DNA from: G963676095 sp963676095 | GTDB lineage: Bacteria > Bacteroidota > Bacteroidia > Bacteroidales > Prolixibacteraceae | DNA length: 64,000 bases | Reading direction: 5' to 3' | NCBI GenBank assembly: GCA_963676095.1 | Contig: OY781040.1 | Location: 2,976,001 to 3,040,000, forward strand | Shown: piece after piece, positions 46,279 through 54,245 of the stretch | How the letters are laid out: every line of letters begins with the position of its first letter | How positions within the stretch are numbered: the first letter of the stretch is position 1 | Notes under the pieces: model-generated | Seen by the model: only the letters and a program-made list of their open reading frames with translations | Database searches by the model: none | What the model was told of the DNA's origin: nothing | Program-made: the position numbers and the translations under genes

Positions 46279-46974
46279 TTAAGCTATCGCCAGAGTCAGT
46301 ACACTTATTTTTGCGCTGGAACAAGATAAAATGGCCGATATGCATGCTTCCAGTGTTGCGCCTGTTGTAATCACATCATCAACCAATACGAGATGTTTTC
46401 CATCGAACAACTGAGGATCGGTCACCTCGAAAATGCCCTCAACATTCTGCCATCTTTCAAAACGCGATTTTTTTGTCTGGGTCCCTGTCTGGATTATGCG
46501 TCTTATATTGTCTTTAATGACGGGTACCCCAAACTGTGCTGAAAGCCCTTTTGCGATATGGAAGCTTTGATTGTAACCTCTTTTCTTTTCTTTTTTAGGA
46601 TGCAGGGGAACAGGACATATCAGGTCTATTTGCGGAAAAATACCCGACTGTAACAATTCGGCAGCAAAACGTTTCCCGAGGAATTCTCCCAATTCTTTTT
46701 GTCCTTTATATTTTAGCTGGTGAAGAATTTTCTGGTAATTGCTTCCTTTCCGGAATTCAAAATATGCATAGGCTTTTTCCACAGGGACCCTTCCGTAAAA
46801 CAATTGTTCCATCCTGTTCTTCGCATGAAGGTGAAAATTTGTCCGGGGCAGGTGGAGTAGGCATTTCAGACAAATGTATTCTTCGTCCTGTATCAGTTTG
46901 TCTCCGCATACGATACATATTCTTGGGAAAATTAACCCGAGCAGGTCGTTTAAAATTGTTCTTTTGGTGTCCAT
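46279..46974 (-). CDS. comF: ComF-family phosphoribosyltransferase-like protein
   Basis: This protein of about 231 residues has an N-terminal zinc-finger-like part (CIVCGDKL...ICLKC) and a C-terminal phosphoribosyltransferase domain with the PRPP-binding loop LVLVDDVITTGATLEAC. In naturally competent bacteria ComF is needed for DNA uptake into the cytoplasm; in others its role is unknown. The ATG at 46974 (MDTKRTILNDLLGL) matches family starts; an in-frame start at 47013 would add 13 residues. It is divergent from ileS. Confidence 0.9.
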   Translation of the reverse strand: MDTKRTILNDLLGLIFPRICIVCGDKLIQDEEYICLKCLLHLPRTNFHLHAKNRMEQLFYGRVPVEKAYAYFEFRKGSNYQKILHQLKYKGQKELGEFLGKRFAAELLQSGIFPQIDLICPVPLHPKKEKKRGYNQSFHIAKGLSAQFGVPVIKDNIRRIIQTGTQTKKSRFERWQNVEGIFEVTDPQLFDGKHLVLVDDVITTGATLEACISAILSCSSAKISVLTLAIA

Positions 46975-47042
46975 CTTTCCATGTGTAAAATTCCCGGATG
47001 TTTTTTTATTCAAGATACTGAATTTTTGATGAATTTTCTTAA

Positions 47043-47113
47043 TTCTGGATTAATGTGAAGGAACGATTGTTAACAATTCAATAACGCTCTTATAATAGCA
47101 CATTAATCCAGAA
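47043..47113. repeat. MITE-like inverted repeat between comF and ileS
   Basis: TTCTGGATTAATGTG (47043-47057) and CACATTAATCCAGAA (47099-47113) are perfect 15-bp inverted repeats enclosing a second palindrome ATTGTTAACAAT (47066-47077). There is no T run, so it is not a simple terminator. It may be a small non-autonomous element or a regulatory cruciform. I see no clear target-site duplication and no second copy in the window. Confidence 0.6.
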
Positions 47114-47346
47114 GAAGGATAATGAAATTACCTTTAAAGTATTAAAAATTTGATATTTTTTCTTGTAGCATATTTTTGAAACAGGTTTTTGAATTTTACA
47201 AAAGACGTGCGATGTAAACCTGTTATTTTCATTAATAAAATGATCAGGGTTATTGTCGGACTTTCCTTTCCCTTTTTTAAGTTATTCCCAAAGGTTGCTG
47301 TTTCCGGCAACCTTTTATTTTATCTCCCCATATGCATAAAAATTTC

Positions 47347-47354
47347 TATATTTG
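47347..47354 (+). promoter_or_regulatory. -7 promoter element of ileS
   Basis: TATATTTG matches TAnnTTTG, 35 bp before the ileS ATG at 47390. A transcript from here cannot include the in-frame upstream ATG at 47189, which supports the shorter protein. Confidence 0.55.
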
Positions 47355-47389
47355 TACCTATTTTTTTAACAGGTCAAAAGAGGAATCTG

Positions 47390-50300
47390 ATGGATGATAA
47401 ATTCCGGGAATATAAGCAATTAGATCTTTCCCAAATAAATAAGGATGTTTTAAAAAGATGGGAAAGCGACGATACTTTCCATAAAAGTATAACCACAAGG
47501 GAAGGGCACCCAACTTTCGTATTTTACGAAGGACCGCCTTCTGCTAATGGAATGCCTGGTATTCATCATGTTATGGCAAGAACGATTAAGGACACCTTTT
47601 GCCGGTACAAAACGATGAAAGGATTCAGGGTCCACCGTAAAGCCGGTTGGGATACCCATGGATTGCCGGTAGAGCTGGGTGTGGAGAAATCACTTGGAAT
47701 TACGAAGGAAGATATTGGTACGAAAATTTCTGTTGAGGAATATAACGCAGCCTGTCGCAGGGAGGTGATGAAATATACCAAAGAGTGGGAGGAACTTACC
47801 CGTCGTATGGGATACTGGGTCAATATGGACGACCCTTATATCACTTACGATAATCGGTATATCGAGTCGGTGTGGTACCTGCTAAAACAGCTTTATGACA
47901 AGGGATTGTTGTACAAGGGATATACCATTCAGCCATATTCCCCGGCGGCGGGGACCGGGCTCAGTTCGCACGAGTTGAACCAGCCGGGTTGTTACCGTGA
48001 TGTAAAGGATACGACCGCTGTTGCACAGTTCGAGATTGCACGTAATGAAAAATCACAATTTCTTTACAAGGGAACGGACACTCCGCTTTATTTCATCGCC
48101 TGGACCACTACTCCCTGGACCTTGCCCTCGAATACAGCGCTTTGCGTCGGTCCGAAAATCAGATATGTCAAGGTAAAGACATTTAATCCATATACGGGGT
48201 TACCGGAAACGGTTATTCTGGCTAAAGATTTACTGAATGTCCATTTTAATCCGAAAAATGCAGATCTTTCATTCGACGAATATAAGCCGGGGGATAAAAA
48301 AGTTCCGTTTAAGGTACTGGATGAATATTCGGGAGAAGCCTTGAGCGGTGTAAATTATGAACCGCTTATCAACTGGGTAAAACCCAATGGCGATGCTTTC
48401 AGGGTTATAACAGGTGATTTTGTTACTACAGAAGATGGTACCGGTATTGTTCATATTGCCCCGACCTTTGGTGCTGATGACGACCGTGTGGCCAGGCAGA
48501 ACGGCATAGTCCCGCTTATGATAACTGATAAGGACGGTAAACAGCAGCCTTTGATCGACAAGAAAGGACGTTTTTTCCTGATTGAGAATATGGATCCGGC
48601 ATTCGTGGCTTCCAACGTAAATGTTCCGGCTTATTCCGAATTTGCCGGTCGTTTTGTGAAGAATGCCTATGATGAAAGGCTGACAGACGACGATGCGACG
48701 GTCGATATTGACATCTCCGTCATGTTGAAAAAAGAAAATAAAGTATTCAAGGTAGAAAAACACGAGCACAGTTATCCGCACTGCTGGAGAACTGATAAAC
48801 CAGTGCTTTATTATCCGCTCGACAGCTGGTTTATCCGGACTACCGCCGTCAAGGATAAACTGATTGAACTGAACAATACGATTAACTGGAAACCGCAGTC
48901 AACCGGATCCGGACGTTTCGGTAACTGGTTAGAAAACCTTGTCGACTGGAACCTCAGCCGGTCCCGTTTCTGGGGCACTCCGCTTCCAATCTGGAGAACC
49001 GAGGACGGGACAAAGGAAAAGTGTGTCGGTTCGATGGAAGAGTTGATGGGAGAGATTAAAAAATCCATAGCAGCCGGGATTATGAAAAAGAACCCGTTTG
49101 ATGGGTTTGAAGTTGGTGATTATGGTAAAGAAAATTATAACAAGATCGACCTGCACCGTCCGTATGTTGACGATATTGTACTGGTAAGCGATCAGGGCGA
49201 AAAAATGTTCCGGGAACCGGACCTGATCGACGTCTGGTTCGATTCCGGTTCGATGCCGTATGCCCAGCACCATTATCCGTTCGGACTCCCCTCAACCCCC
49301 TCCAAAGTGGTGAGTTTTCCCTTCCCCGCGGATTTTGTTGCCGAGGGAGTCGATCAGACCAGGGGGTGGTTTTTTACGCTTCATGCCATTGCGACAATGA
49401 TCAGCGGGTCTGTTGCTTTTAAAAATATCATATCCAACGGTCTTGTGCTTGACAAGAACGGAAATAAAATGTCAAAGCGTTTGGGAAATGCTGTCGATCC
49501 GTTCGAAACGATCGAGCAGTATGGTTCAGACCCGCTTCGGTGGTACATGCTGACTAATTCCCAGCCATGGGACAACCTGAAGTTTGATGTTTCCGGGGTT
49601 GATGAGGTACGCCGCAAATTTTTCGGGACACTTTACAATACGTATAACTTTTTTGCACTTTACGCCAATGTTGACGGGTTTAGATACAGGGAAGATGAAA
49701 TCCCGGTAAAAGAACGTCCTGAACTGGACAGATGGATTATATCTTTACTGAATTCCCTGATAAAGGATGTTGATACAAGCCTTAACGAATATGAGCCAAC
49801 CCGTGCAGGACGACTGATTTCCGAATTTGTGACCGAGAACCTGAGTAATTGGTTTGTCCGGCTTAGCCGTAAACGTTACTGGGGAGGAGAGTATGACAAG
49901 GACAAGATCTCTGCCTATCAAACCCTTTACACGTGTCTGGCGACCGTTTCAAAGCTGATGGCTCCGATCGCCCCGTTTTACGCCGACCTGTTGTATGCCG
50001 ATCTGAACAGGATTACAGAGAAGGAACCCCGGCAAAGTGTTCACCTTGCCAATTTTCCTGAGGCCAGTGACGAGCTAATTGATAAAGACCTGGAACAGAA
50101 GATGGATATTGCCCAGAGGGCCTCGTCGATGATCCTGGGACTCCGCCGTAAAGAGAAGCTTAAGGTCAGGCAGCCGCTTGCAAAGATCATGGTCCCTGTT
50201 TTTAATACACACTTTAAAGAGCAGTTTGAAGACGTTAAAAACATAATTCTTTCAGAGGTGAACGTGAAAGAAGTGGAATATTTGACGGATACAACAAATA

Positions 50301-50842
50301 TTATTGAGAAGAGAATTAAACCTAATTTTAAAGCACTTGGTCCTAAATACGGCAAGATGATGAAACAGATCTCCGCAGCCGTCGCCCGGTTCTCGCAGGG
50401 TGACATTGCCGTATTGGAAAAGGATAGGGCCTTCCGGATTGGGATAGACGGTCAGTTTTTGTTGTTGTCGCCGGAAGACGTGGAGATCACTACCGAAGAT
50501 ATCCCGGGATGGTTGGTTGCAACAGAAGGCGAACTGACCATTGCCCTGGACATACATGTTTCTGAAGAACTTAAACAGGAAGGAATTGCCCGTGAATTTA
50601 TAAACAAGATACAAAACATTCGCAAGGAAAGCGGGTTTGAGGTAACTGACCGTATTTCCCTGAAGATTGTCAGGAACGATTTCTTTAATGAGGCTGTTAC
50701 AGTCTTCAAAGAATATATCAGCAGCCAGACATTGGCTCAGGAACTGGTCCTCGTGGATCAGCTTGAAAACGGTCAGGGAAGTACAGTCGAGATCGATCAG
50801 GATATCCCGGCTCGGATTCTTGTTGAAAAAAAGAATGCATAA
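47390..50842 (+). CDS. ileS: Isoleucyl-tRNA synthetase
   Basis: This 1150-residue class I aminoacyl-tRNA synthetase charges tRNA-Ile. The HIGH motif is GMPGIHH (near residue 53), and the KMSKS loop is NKMSKRLGN (near 693). The editing CP1 domain includes FIAWTTTPWTLPSNTALCVG. Active-site VDWNLSRSRFWGTPLP and FVAEGVDQTRGWFFTLHAI are present, and the anticodon-binding helical C-terminus is full length. The first ATG of the reading frame (47189) gives 67 extra residues of hydrophobic leader-like sequence and precedes the promoter; MDDKFREYKQLDLSQ at 47390 is the family start. Confidence 0.96.
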   Translation: MDDKFREYKQLDLSQINKDVLKRWESDDTFHKSITTREGHPTFVFYEGPPSANGMPGIHHVMARTIKDTFCRYKTMKGFRVHRKAGWDTHGLPVELGVEKSLGITKEDIGTKISVEEYNAACRREVMKYTKEWEELTRRMGYWVNMDDPYITYDNRYIESVWYLLKQLYDKGLLYKGYTIQPYSPAAGTGLSSHELNQPGCYRDVKDTTAVAQFEIARNEKSQFLYKGTDTPLYFIAWTTTPWTLPSNTALCVGPKIRYVKVKTFNPYTGLPETVILAKDLLNVHFNPKNADLSFDEYKPGDKKVPFKVLDEYSGEALSGVNYEPLINWVKPNGDAFRVITGDFVTTEDGTGIVHIAPTFGADDDRVARQNGIVPLMITDKDGKQQPLIDKKGRFFLIENMDPAFVASNVNVPAYSEFAGRFVKNAYDERLTDDDATVDIDISVMLKKENKVFKVEKHEHSYPHCWRTDKPVLYYPLDSWFIRTTAVKDKLIELNNTINWKPQSTGSGRFGNWLENLVDWNLSRSRFWGTPLPIWRTEDGTKEKCVGSMEELMGEIKKSIAAGIMKKNPFDGFEVGDYGKENYNKIDLHRPYVDDIVLVSDQGEKMFREPDLIDVWFDSGSMPYAQHHYPFGLPSTPSKVVSFPFPADFVAEGVDQTRGWFFTLHAIATMISGSVAFKNIISNGLVLDKNGNKMSKRLGNAVDPFETIEQYGSDPLRWYMLTNSQPWDNLKFDVSGVDEVRRKFFGTLYNTYNFFALYANVDGFRYREDEIPVKERPELDRWIISLLNSLIKDVDTSLNEYEPTRAGRLISEFVTENLSNWFVRLSRKRYWGGEYDKDKISAYQTLYTCLATVSKLMAPIAPFYADLLYADLNRITEKEPRQSVHLANFPEASDELIDKDLEQKMDIAQRASSMILGLRRKEKLKVRQPLAKIMVPVFNTHFKEQFEDVKNIILSEVNVKEVEYLTDTTNIIEKRIKPNFKALGPKYGKMMKQISAAVARFSQGDIAVLEKDRAFRIGIDGQFLLLSPEDVEITTEDIPGWLVATEGELTIALDIHVSEELKQEGIAREFINKIQNIRKESGFEVTDRISLKIVRNDFFNEAVTVFKEYISSQTLAQELVLVDQLENGQGSTVEIDQDIPARILVEKKNA

Positions 50843-51067
50843 AGATTGCTGGCATTGGTTATTTAATGTCTAGATTCAAAATTATTTTATAAATTAGGAA
50901 CCGAATGACAAAAATGAATTCGGTACTTAAAAAAATGATCAGTCTACCGGAGTTTTTGACAAGGGTAGCATAAAAACGATAATTAAAATCGGTGTAAAGG
51001 TTCTATTTTTTAGTCTTTTAGCTGATTGTATGTACTAGTTTTTTGAACGATTTTAAATCTTTTGGTT

Positions 51068-51445
51068 ATGGCAGAAAAAACCAGATATTCTGATGCTGAG
51101 CTTGAGGAATTCAAACAGCTCATCCTGGAGAAGCTTGAAAAAGCCCAGAAGGATTACGAGTTGTACAAGAGTTCGATCACGCAGAGCGATGGTAATGATA
51201 CCCAGGATACTTCACCGACCTTTAAAGTACTTGAGGAAGGAGCTGCGACCCTTTCTAAAGAAGAAGCAGGGAAACTTGCACAACGACAGTTGAAATTTAT
51301 TCAATATTTGCAGGCAGCCCTGGTGCGCATCGAGAATAAGACATACGGCATTTGCCGTGAGACAGGCAAACTGATCTCGAAGGAACGTCTACGGGCAGTA
51401 CCCCATGCCACTCTTAGTATTGATGCCAAGAAAAATCAGAAGTGA
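51068..51445 (+). CDS. DksA/TraR-family protein with degenerate zinc finger
   Basis: This 125-residue protein has an N-terminal coiled coil (YSDAELEEFKQLILEKLEKA, GAATLSKEEAGKLAQRQLKF) and a C-terminal DksA finger fold (YGICRETGKLISKERLRAVP). Only one of the four zinc-ligand cysteines is visible, a form common in Bacteroidota. DksA binds the RNA polymerase secondary channel and works with ppGpp; whether this shorter form does is uncertain. The frame opens with TTG at 51062, but the ATG at 51068 (MAEKTRYSD) is the likely start. A strong terminator follows, before lspA. Confidence 0.88.
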   Translation: MAEKTRYSDAELEEFKQLILEKLEKAQKDYELYKSSITQSDGNDTQDTSPTFKVLEEGAATLSKEEAGKLAQRQLKFIQYLQAALVRIENKTYGICRETGKLISKERLRAVPHATLSIDAKKNQK

Positions 51446-51465
51446 CAAACAATCCGATAAAGCAG

Positions 51466-51499
51466 AAATGATTGGAACCTATCTTCCAATCATTTTTTT
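51466..51499 (+). terminator. Rho-independent terminator of the DksA-like gene
   Basis: AAATGATTGGAA (51466-51477) pairs with TTCCAATCATTT (51484-51495) and is followed by T. It lies 20 bp behind the stop codon, just before lspA, so lspA probably has partial read-through or its own promoter. Confidence 0.85.
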
Positions 51500-51518
51500 A
51501 TTGAGTAATTAAAAAGTT

Positions 51519-52193
51519 ATGTCCAAACTTACAAAGTCAATCCTCATTATTTTTCTGGTACTGCTTATAGACCAGATACTGAAAATATGGATTAAAACCC
51601 ATATGTACCTTGGAGAAGAATTCCCGGTAATAGGCCATTGGTTCCTGATCCATTTTGTTGAAAACAACGGGATGGCTTTCGGTTTCGAATTTGAAGGAAA
51701 TTATGGTAAGATTTTTCTTAGTGTTTTTCGCGTTGTGGCGGTTACCGGTATCGGTTGGTACCTGCTGAAGCTGGTAAAGCGAGATGATATTCCTATGGGC
51801 TTTATTGCCTGTGTTTCCCTGATTTTTGCCGGTGCCGTAGGCAACATCATCGACAGTGCCTTTTACGGCCTGATTTTTAACGAGAGTTACGGGCAGGTTG
51901 CTCAGCTTTTCCCCGATGGAGGAGGGTATGCTACCTTTTTGCACGGGAAGGTCGTCGATATGCTTTATTTCCCTTTGATTTCGGGCCATTATCCCGATTG
52001 GTTACCATTTGTCGGGGGGCGGGAATTCCTTTTCTTCCGTCCTGTATTCAATATTGCTGATTCGTCGATAACGATAGGTATTTTCAGTATTATTTTATTT
52101 TACTGGAAATTGTTCAGTAAACTTGACCAGAAAAAAGCCAGGGAAGCTGAAGATCGGGAAAAATCATTACAGGGGGAGCAAGGGAAAAATTAA
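51519..52193 (+). CDS. lspA: Lipoprotein signal peptidase (signal peptidase II)
   Basis: This 224-residue inner-membrane aspartyl protease removes lipoprotein signal peptides. Four membrane helices are visible. The catalytic aspartates lie in GAVGNIIDSAFYG and FNIADSSITIGI, and the N-terminal VENNGMAFGF motif is conserved. An extra loop between helices 3 and 4 (about residues 120-170) is common in Bacteroidota. The charged C-terminal tail is rich in K and E. It lies 74 bp behind the DksA-like gene. Confidence 0.94.
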   Translation: MSKLTKSILIIFLVLLIDQILKIWIKTHMYLGEEFPVIGHWFLIHFVENNGMAFGFEFEGNYGKIFLSVFRVVAVTGIGWYLLKLVKRDDIPMGFIACVSLIFAGAVGNIIDSAFYGLIFNESYGQVAQLFPDGGGYATFLHGKVVDMLYFPLISGHYPDWLPFVGGREFLFFRPVFNIADSSITIGIFSIILFYWKLFSKLDQKKAREAEDREKSLQGEQGKN

Positions 52194-52273
52194 CATTTTA
52201 TTTGTGTATTTACGGGCAATGTTGTAAACTTGCAATCCAAAATTCAAGGAAGCCGGTTAAACGGTAATATTTA

Positions 52274-52347
52274 GGGCCCATAGCTCAGTTGGTTAGAGCA
52301 CCTGACTCATAATCAGGGAGTCACAGGTTCAAGCCCTGTTGGGCCCA
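52274..52347 (+). tRNA. tRNA with CAU anticodon (elongator Met or Ile2)
   Basis: A 74-nt cloverleaf: acceptor GGGCCCA pairs with TGGGCCC, D arm GCTCAGTTGGTTAGAGC, anticodon arm CCTGA-CTCATAA-TCAGG with anticodon CAT, T arm ACAGG-TTCAAGC-CCTGT, discriminator A. CCA is not encoded. The sequence cannot by itself decide between elongator methionine and the lysidine-modified isoleucine tRNA. It is followed by a strong terminator and then by the repeat-rich island, so its 3' end may have served as an integration site. Confidence 0.95.
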
Positions 52348-52354
52348 CTTAAAG

Positions 52355-52392
52355 TCAGCTAGTTACGAGAAAAGTAATTAGCTGATTTTTTT
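52355..52392 (+). terminator. Terminator behind the tRNA gene
   Basis: TCAGCTAGTTAC (52355-52366) pairs with GTAATTAGCTGA (52374-52385) with one G-T wobble and is followed by seven T. Confidence 0.8.
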
Positions 52393-52429
52393 GTTTTACA
52401 GGGTTTTTCAGGTGCAGATGTAAACCAGG

Positions 52430-52832
52430 GGATCAATTGAAAAAGCAGGTGGAGATAAATTTATCGTTGCCTGTTGGCAAAATACCCGTTTAATCAAAAA
52501 TCCGATGGTCTTTCTGATTTTTGCAATCAGGTCCCGGTTCCCGGATCCGGATTCTTTTTAAGCACAAACAAAAACGTTTTTTGCAATTTCTGTCCTCGGG
52601 CCGGACAGGTTCTTCCTTTTCCAGTCGATGAAAAGGAAGCAAAAATCTTGTCAAAACGAATCCTCTGCCGGGCGTTTTGACGGCCTGTACACCGCTCCGT
52701 TCTGCATTTAGGGTGGAGTCTTGACGGATTATGGGATTGTCTATCCTGTCATTCCCAAACTTCTTCGACAACCGCTCAACCAGTGCTTCTGCCGAATCTT
52801 TCAATGCTAAGATTAAAGCCTTTAGGTCTGTA
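52430..52832 (-). repeat. Hairpin-rich dispersed repeat, copy 2 of 3
   Basis: This is the reverse complement of copy 1 at 7781-8166 and extends over the same hairpins. Its left edge GGATCAATTGAAAAAGCAGG is identical to the left edge of copy 3 at 58144. On the minus strand a 104-codon frame (52490-52804) can be read, but it is interrupted differently in the other copies and shows hairpin-derived repeats, so it is not a convincing gene. Confidence 0.85.
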
Positions 52833-52951
52833 CTTCGGGGAGTCAGGTTACCTTCTTCCTATTCCGGTTAGCTAAAATTTATGCCTAAATAATCTTACTC
52901 CACCTGAAATGTCAATTAATCCGTTTTTTCCTGCTCCGGAATTGCGAAAAA

Positions 52952-52987
52952 GTTATACGTGTAACTCCAATGAGTTATAAGCGTAAC
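52952..52987. repeat. Family A array: two 22-bp units
   Basis: GTTATACGTGTAAC (52952-52965) and GTTATAAGCGTAAC (52974-52987), separated by 8 bp, continue the 22-bp palindrome pattern of 19179-19302 and 58448-58549. The following 65 bp (to 53054) are nearly identical to 58550-58616. Confidence 0.85.
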
Positions 52988-53021
52988 TTTCGAAAATTTA
53001 TTGTTTAGTAAAACTTCTCTC

Positions 53022-53054
53022 CTATAATTTTGTGAACGCCGCAACAATACGGTT
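53022..53054 (-). pseudogene. RhuM gene 3'-end remnant
   Basis: Bases 53022-53054 match the last 11 codons and stop (NRIVAAFTKL-stop) of the intact RhuM gene at 58584-59345, including DNA downstream of the stop. Nothing else of the gene is present. It shows that a RhuM-array-repeat module once lay here and was deleted or never fully copied. Confidence 0.75.
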
Positions 53055-53088
53055 GTGACACTCACAACAGCGTTTTATTCACATGGTG

Positions 53089-53172
53089 ATACGAACTACC
53101 CCAAATACCGGGCAGAACAGCTCCCTCATAACTTCAAGCTGCGAAACCGGAATGGTAGCACTGCCATCTAAA
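53089..53172. repeat. Repeat E, copy 1
   Basis: About 85 bp starting ATACGAACTACCCCAAATAC are nearly identical to 61830-61915 (with the difference AACTTC versus GACTGC in the middle). A more diverged relative begins at 63223. The repeat is noncoding. Confidence 0.8.
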
Positions 53173-53198
53173 TGACTAATGTTCCGCCCTGCATTTTG

Positions 53199-54242
53199 CT
53201 ACCCATTTACATTATATCTAAGACCTCGTGGCAGAGCAAAGAATAATATTGTAATAGTACTACCAATTAGCAACATATTGCGAACAAACAAAATATTAGT
53301 TGCTAGGATAGAAGGTGCCTCTAAAACTAACATTCCTGCAGGGGACTCGGTTCTCCCTCTCACAAATTCGGAAAAGTACAGATAAGGGAAAATAAATGTG
53401 GTAAATAAGCATGCAAAGAGAAACAATGCTGCTGCAACTTTTATCTCCTTCATCCTAAAATGAATAAGGGAGAACATTGGGACAACCCACAAAAGGTATT
53501 GTGGGGAGAATACTTTGGAAACACATATTGATCCAAGCAACATTGCAATAGTAAAATATAAAAAAGGATGAGCTATAATTTGTGCTAATTTTGTCGATTT
53601 ATCTAAATCAATACTATTGTTTTCATCTTTTGAAAAGAAAAATCTTATTGACTTTATTAGAATAAAGGCTATTCCCAAAAAAACAACAATTACCATTATT
53701 GTAGATATTTTTAAACAAAGGGGAGTCAAAAAAGATTCTAGATTATATGCACCAAAGCCATAAGTCATTTTAACCGGTAATCCTATGAAATGAAAAATTA
53801 TTAGAATTGAGCTATAGGTTGATTCTAACTTTAAGTATCTATCCTTGTGATAGATAAAGAAATCGAAACAAGGATTACCTTCCCATAAATAAAAAGGGAT
53901 AAATAGTATTACAATGGCCCCCATTAGAAAATAATCCTCTAATAAATATGGCTAAAATGAGTTTTTATTAAGAATATCTCTGCCTATCTTCTTTCCTGTC
54001 TCTAGCGGTAACGTGCCTATAACAAATATAGGAGTAAGCAATATTGGAATAAGTTTGAAATTAATTCCTACAGCGAGCATTAGCAATGAAAAAGTCCAAT
54101 GGGAACGGTTAACAAGCAGGACGAATGAAAAGAAAATAATTCCTCCTAACCACAAATCCAGTCTATCATATAAAAAATTGTATACTACATTCTTGTATTT
54201 ACATAATTTTTTATTTAATTTCGAAAGTAATGCATTAATATT
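53199..54242 (-). pseudogene. GT87/DUF2029-like membrane glycosyltransferase, 5' truncated and with in-frame stop
   Basis: A reading frame of 348 codons is open from 54242 to a stop at 53199 except for one TAG at 53954-53952. Both parts are in the same frame. The upstream part has YDRLDLWLGGIIFFSF and NRSHWTFSLLMLAVGINFKL; the downstream part has eight or more membrane helices (GAIVILFIPFYLW, FSPQYLLWVVPMFSLIHFR). This matches polyprenol-phosphate-dependent mannosyltransferases of the GT87 type. There is no start codon before the homology begins and the next gene starts divergently 4 bp away, so the N-terminus was lost. The gene is AT-rich, unlike the core genome. Confidence 0.75.
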
Positions 54243-54245
54243 TTA

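Noticed and set aside
47114..47340. T-box or other tRNA-sensing leader upstream of ileS
   Set aside because: No T-box core or antiterminator sequence is visible, and such leaders are not expected in this phylum.
47189..47389. Longer N-terminus for ileS from 47189
   Set aside because: It would add 67 non-homologous hydrophobic residues and precedes the TATATTTG promoter element at 47347.
52490..52804. 104-codon minus-strand frame as a gene
   Set aside because: It lies entirely in the hairpin-rich repeat; in the other copies the frame is broken, and the sequence is dictated by inverted repeats.
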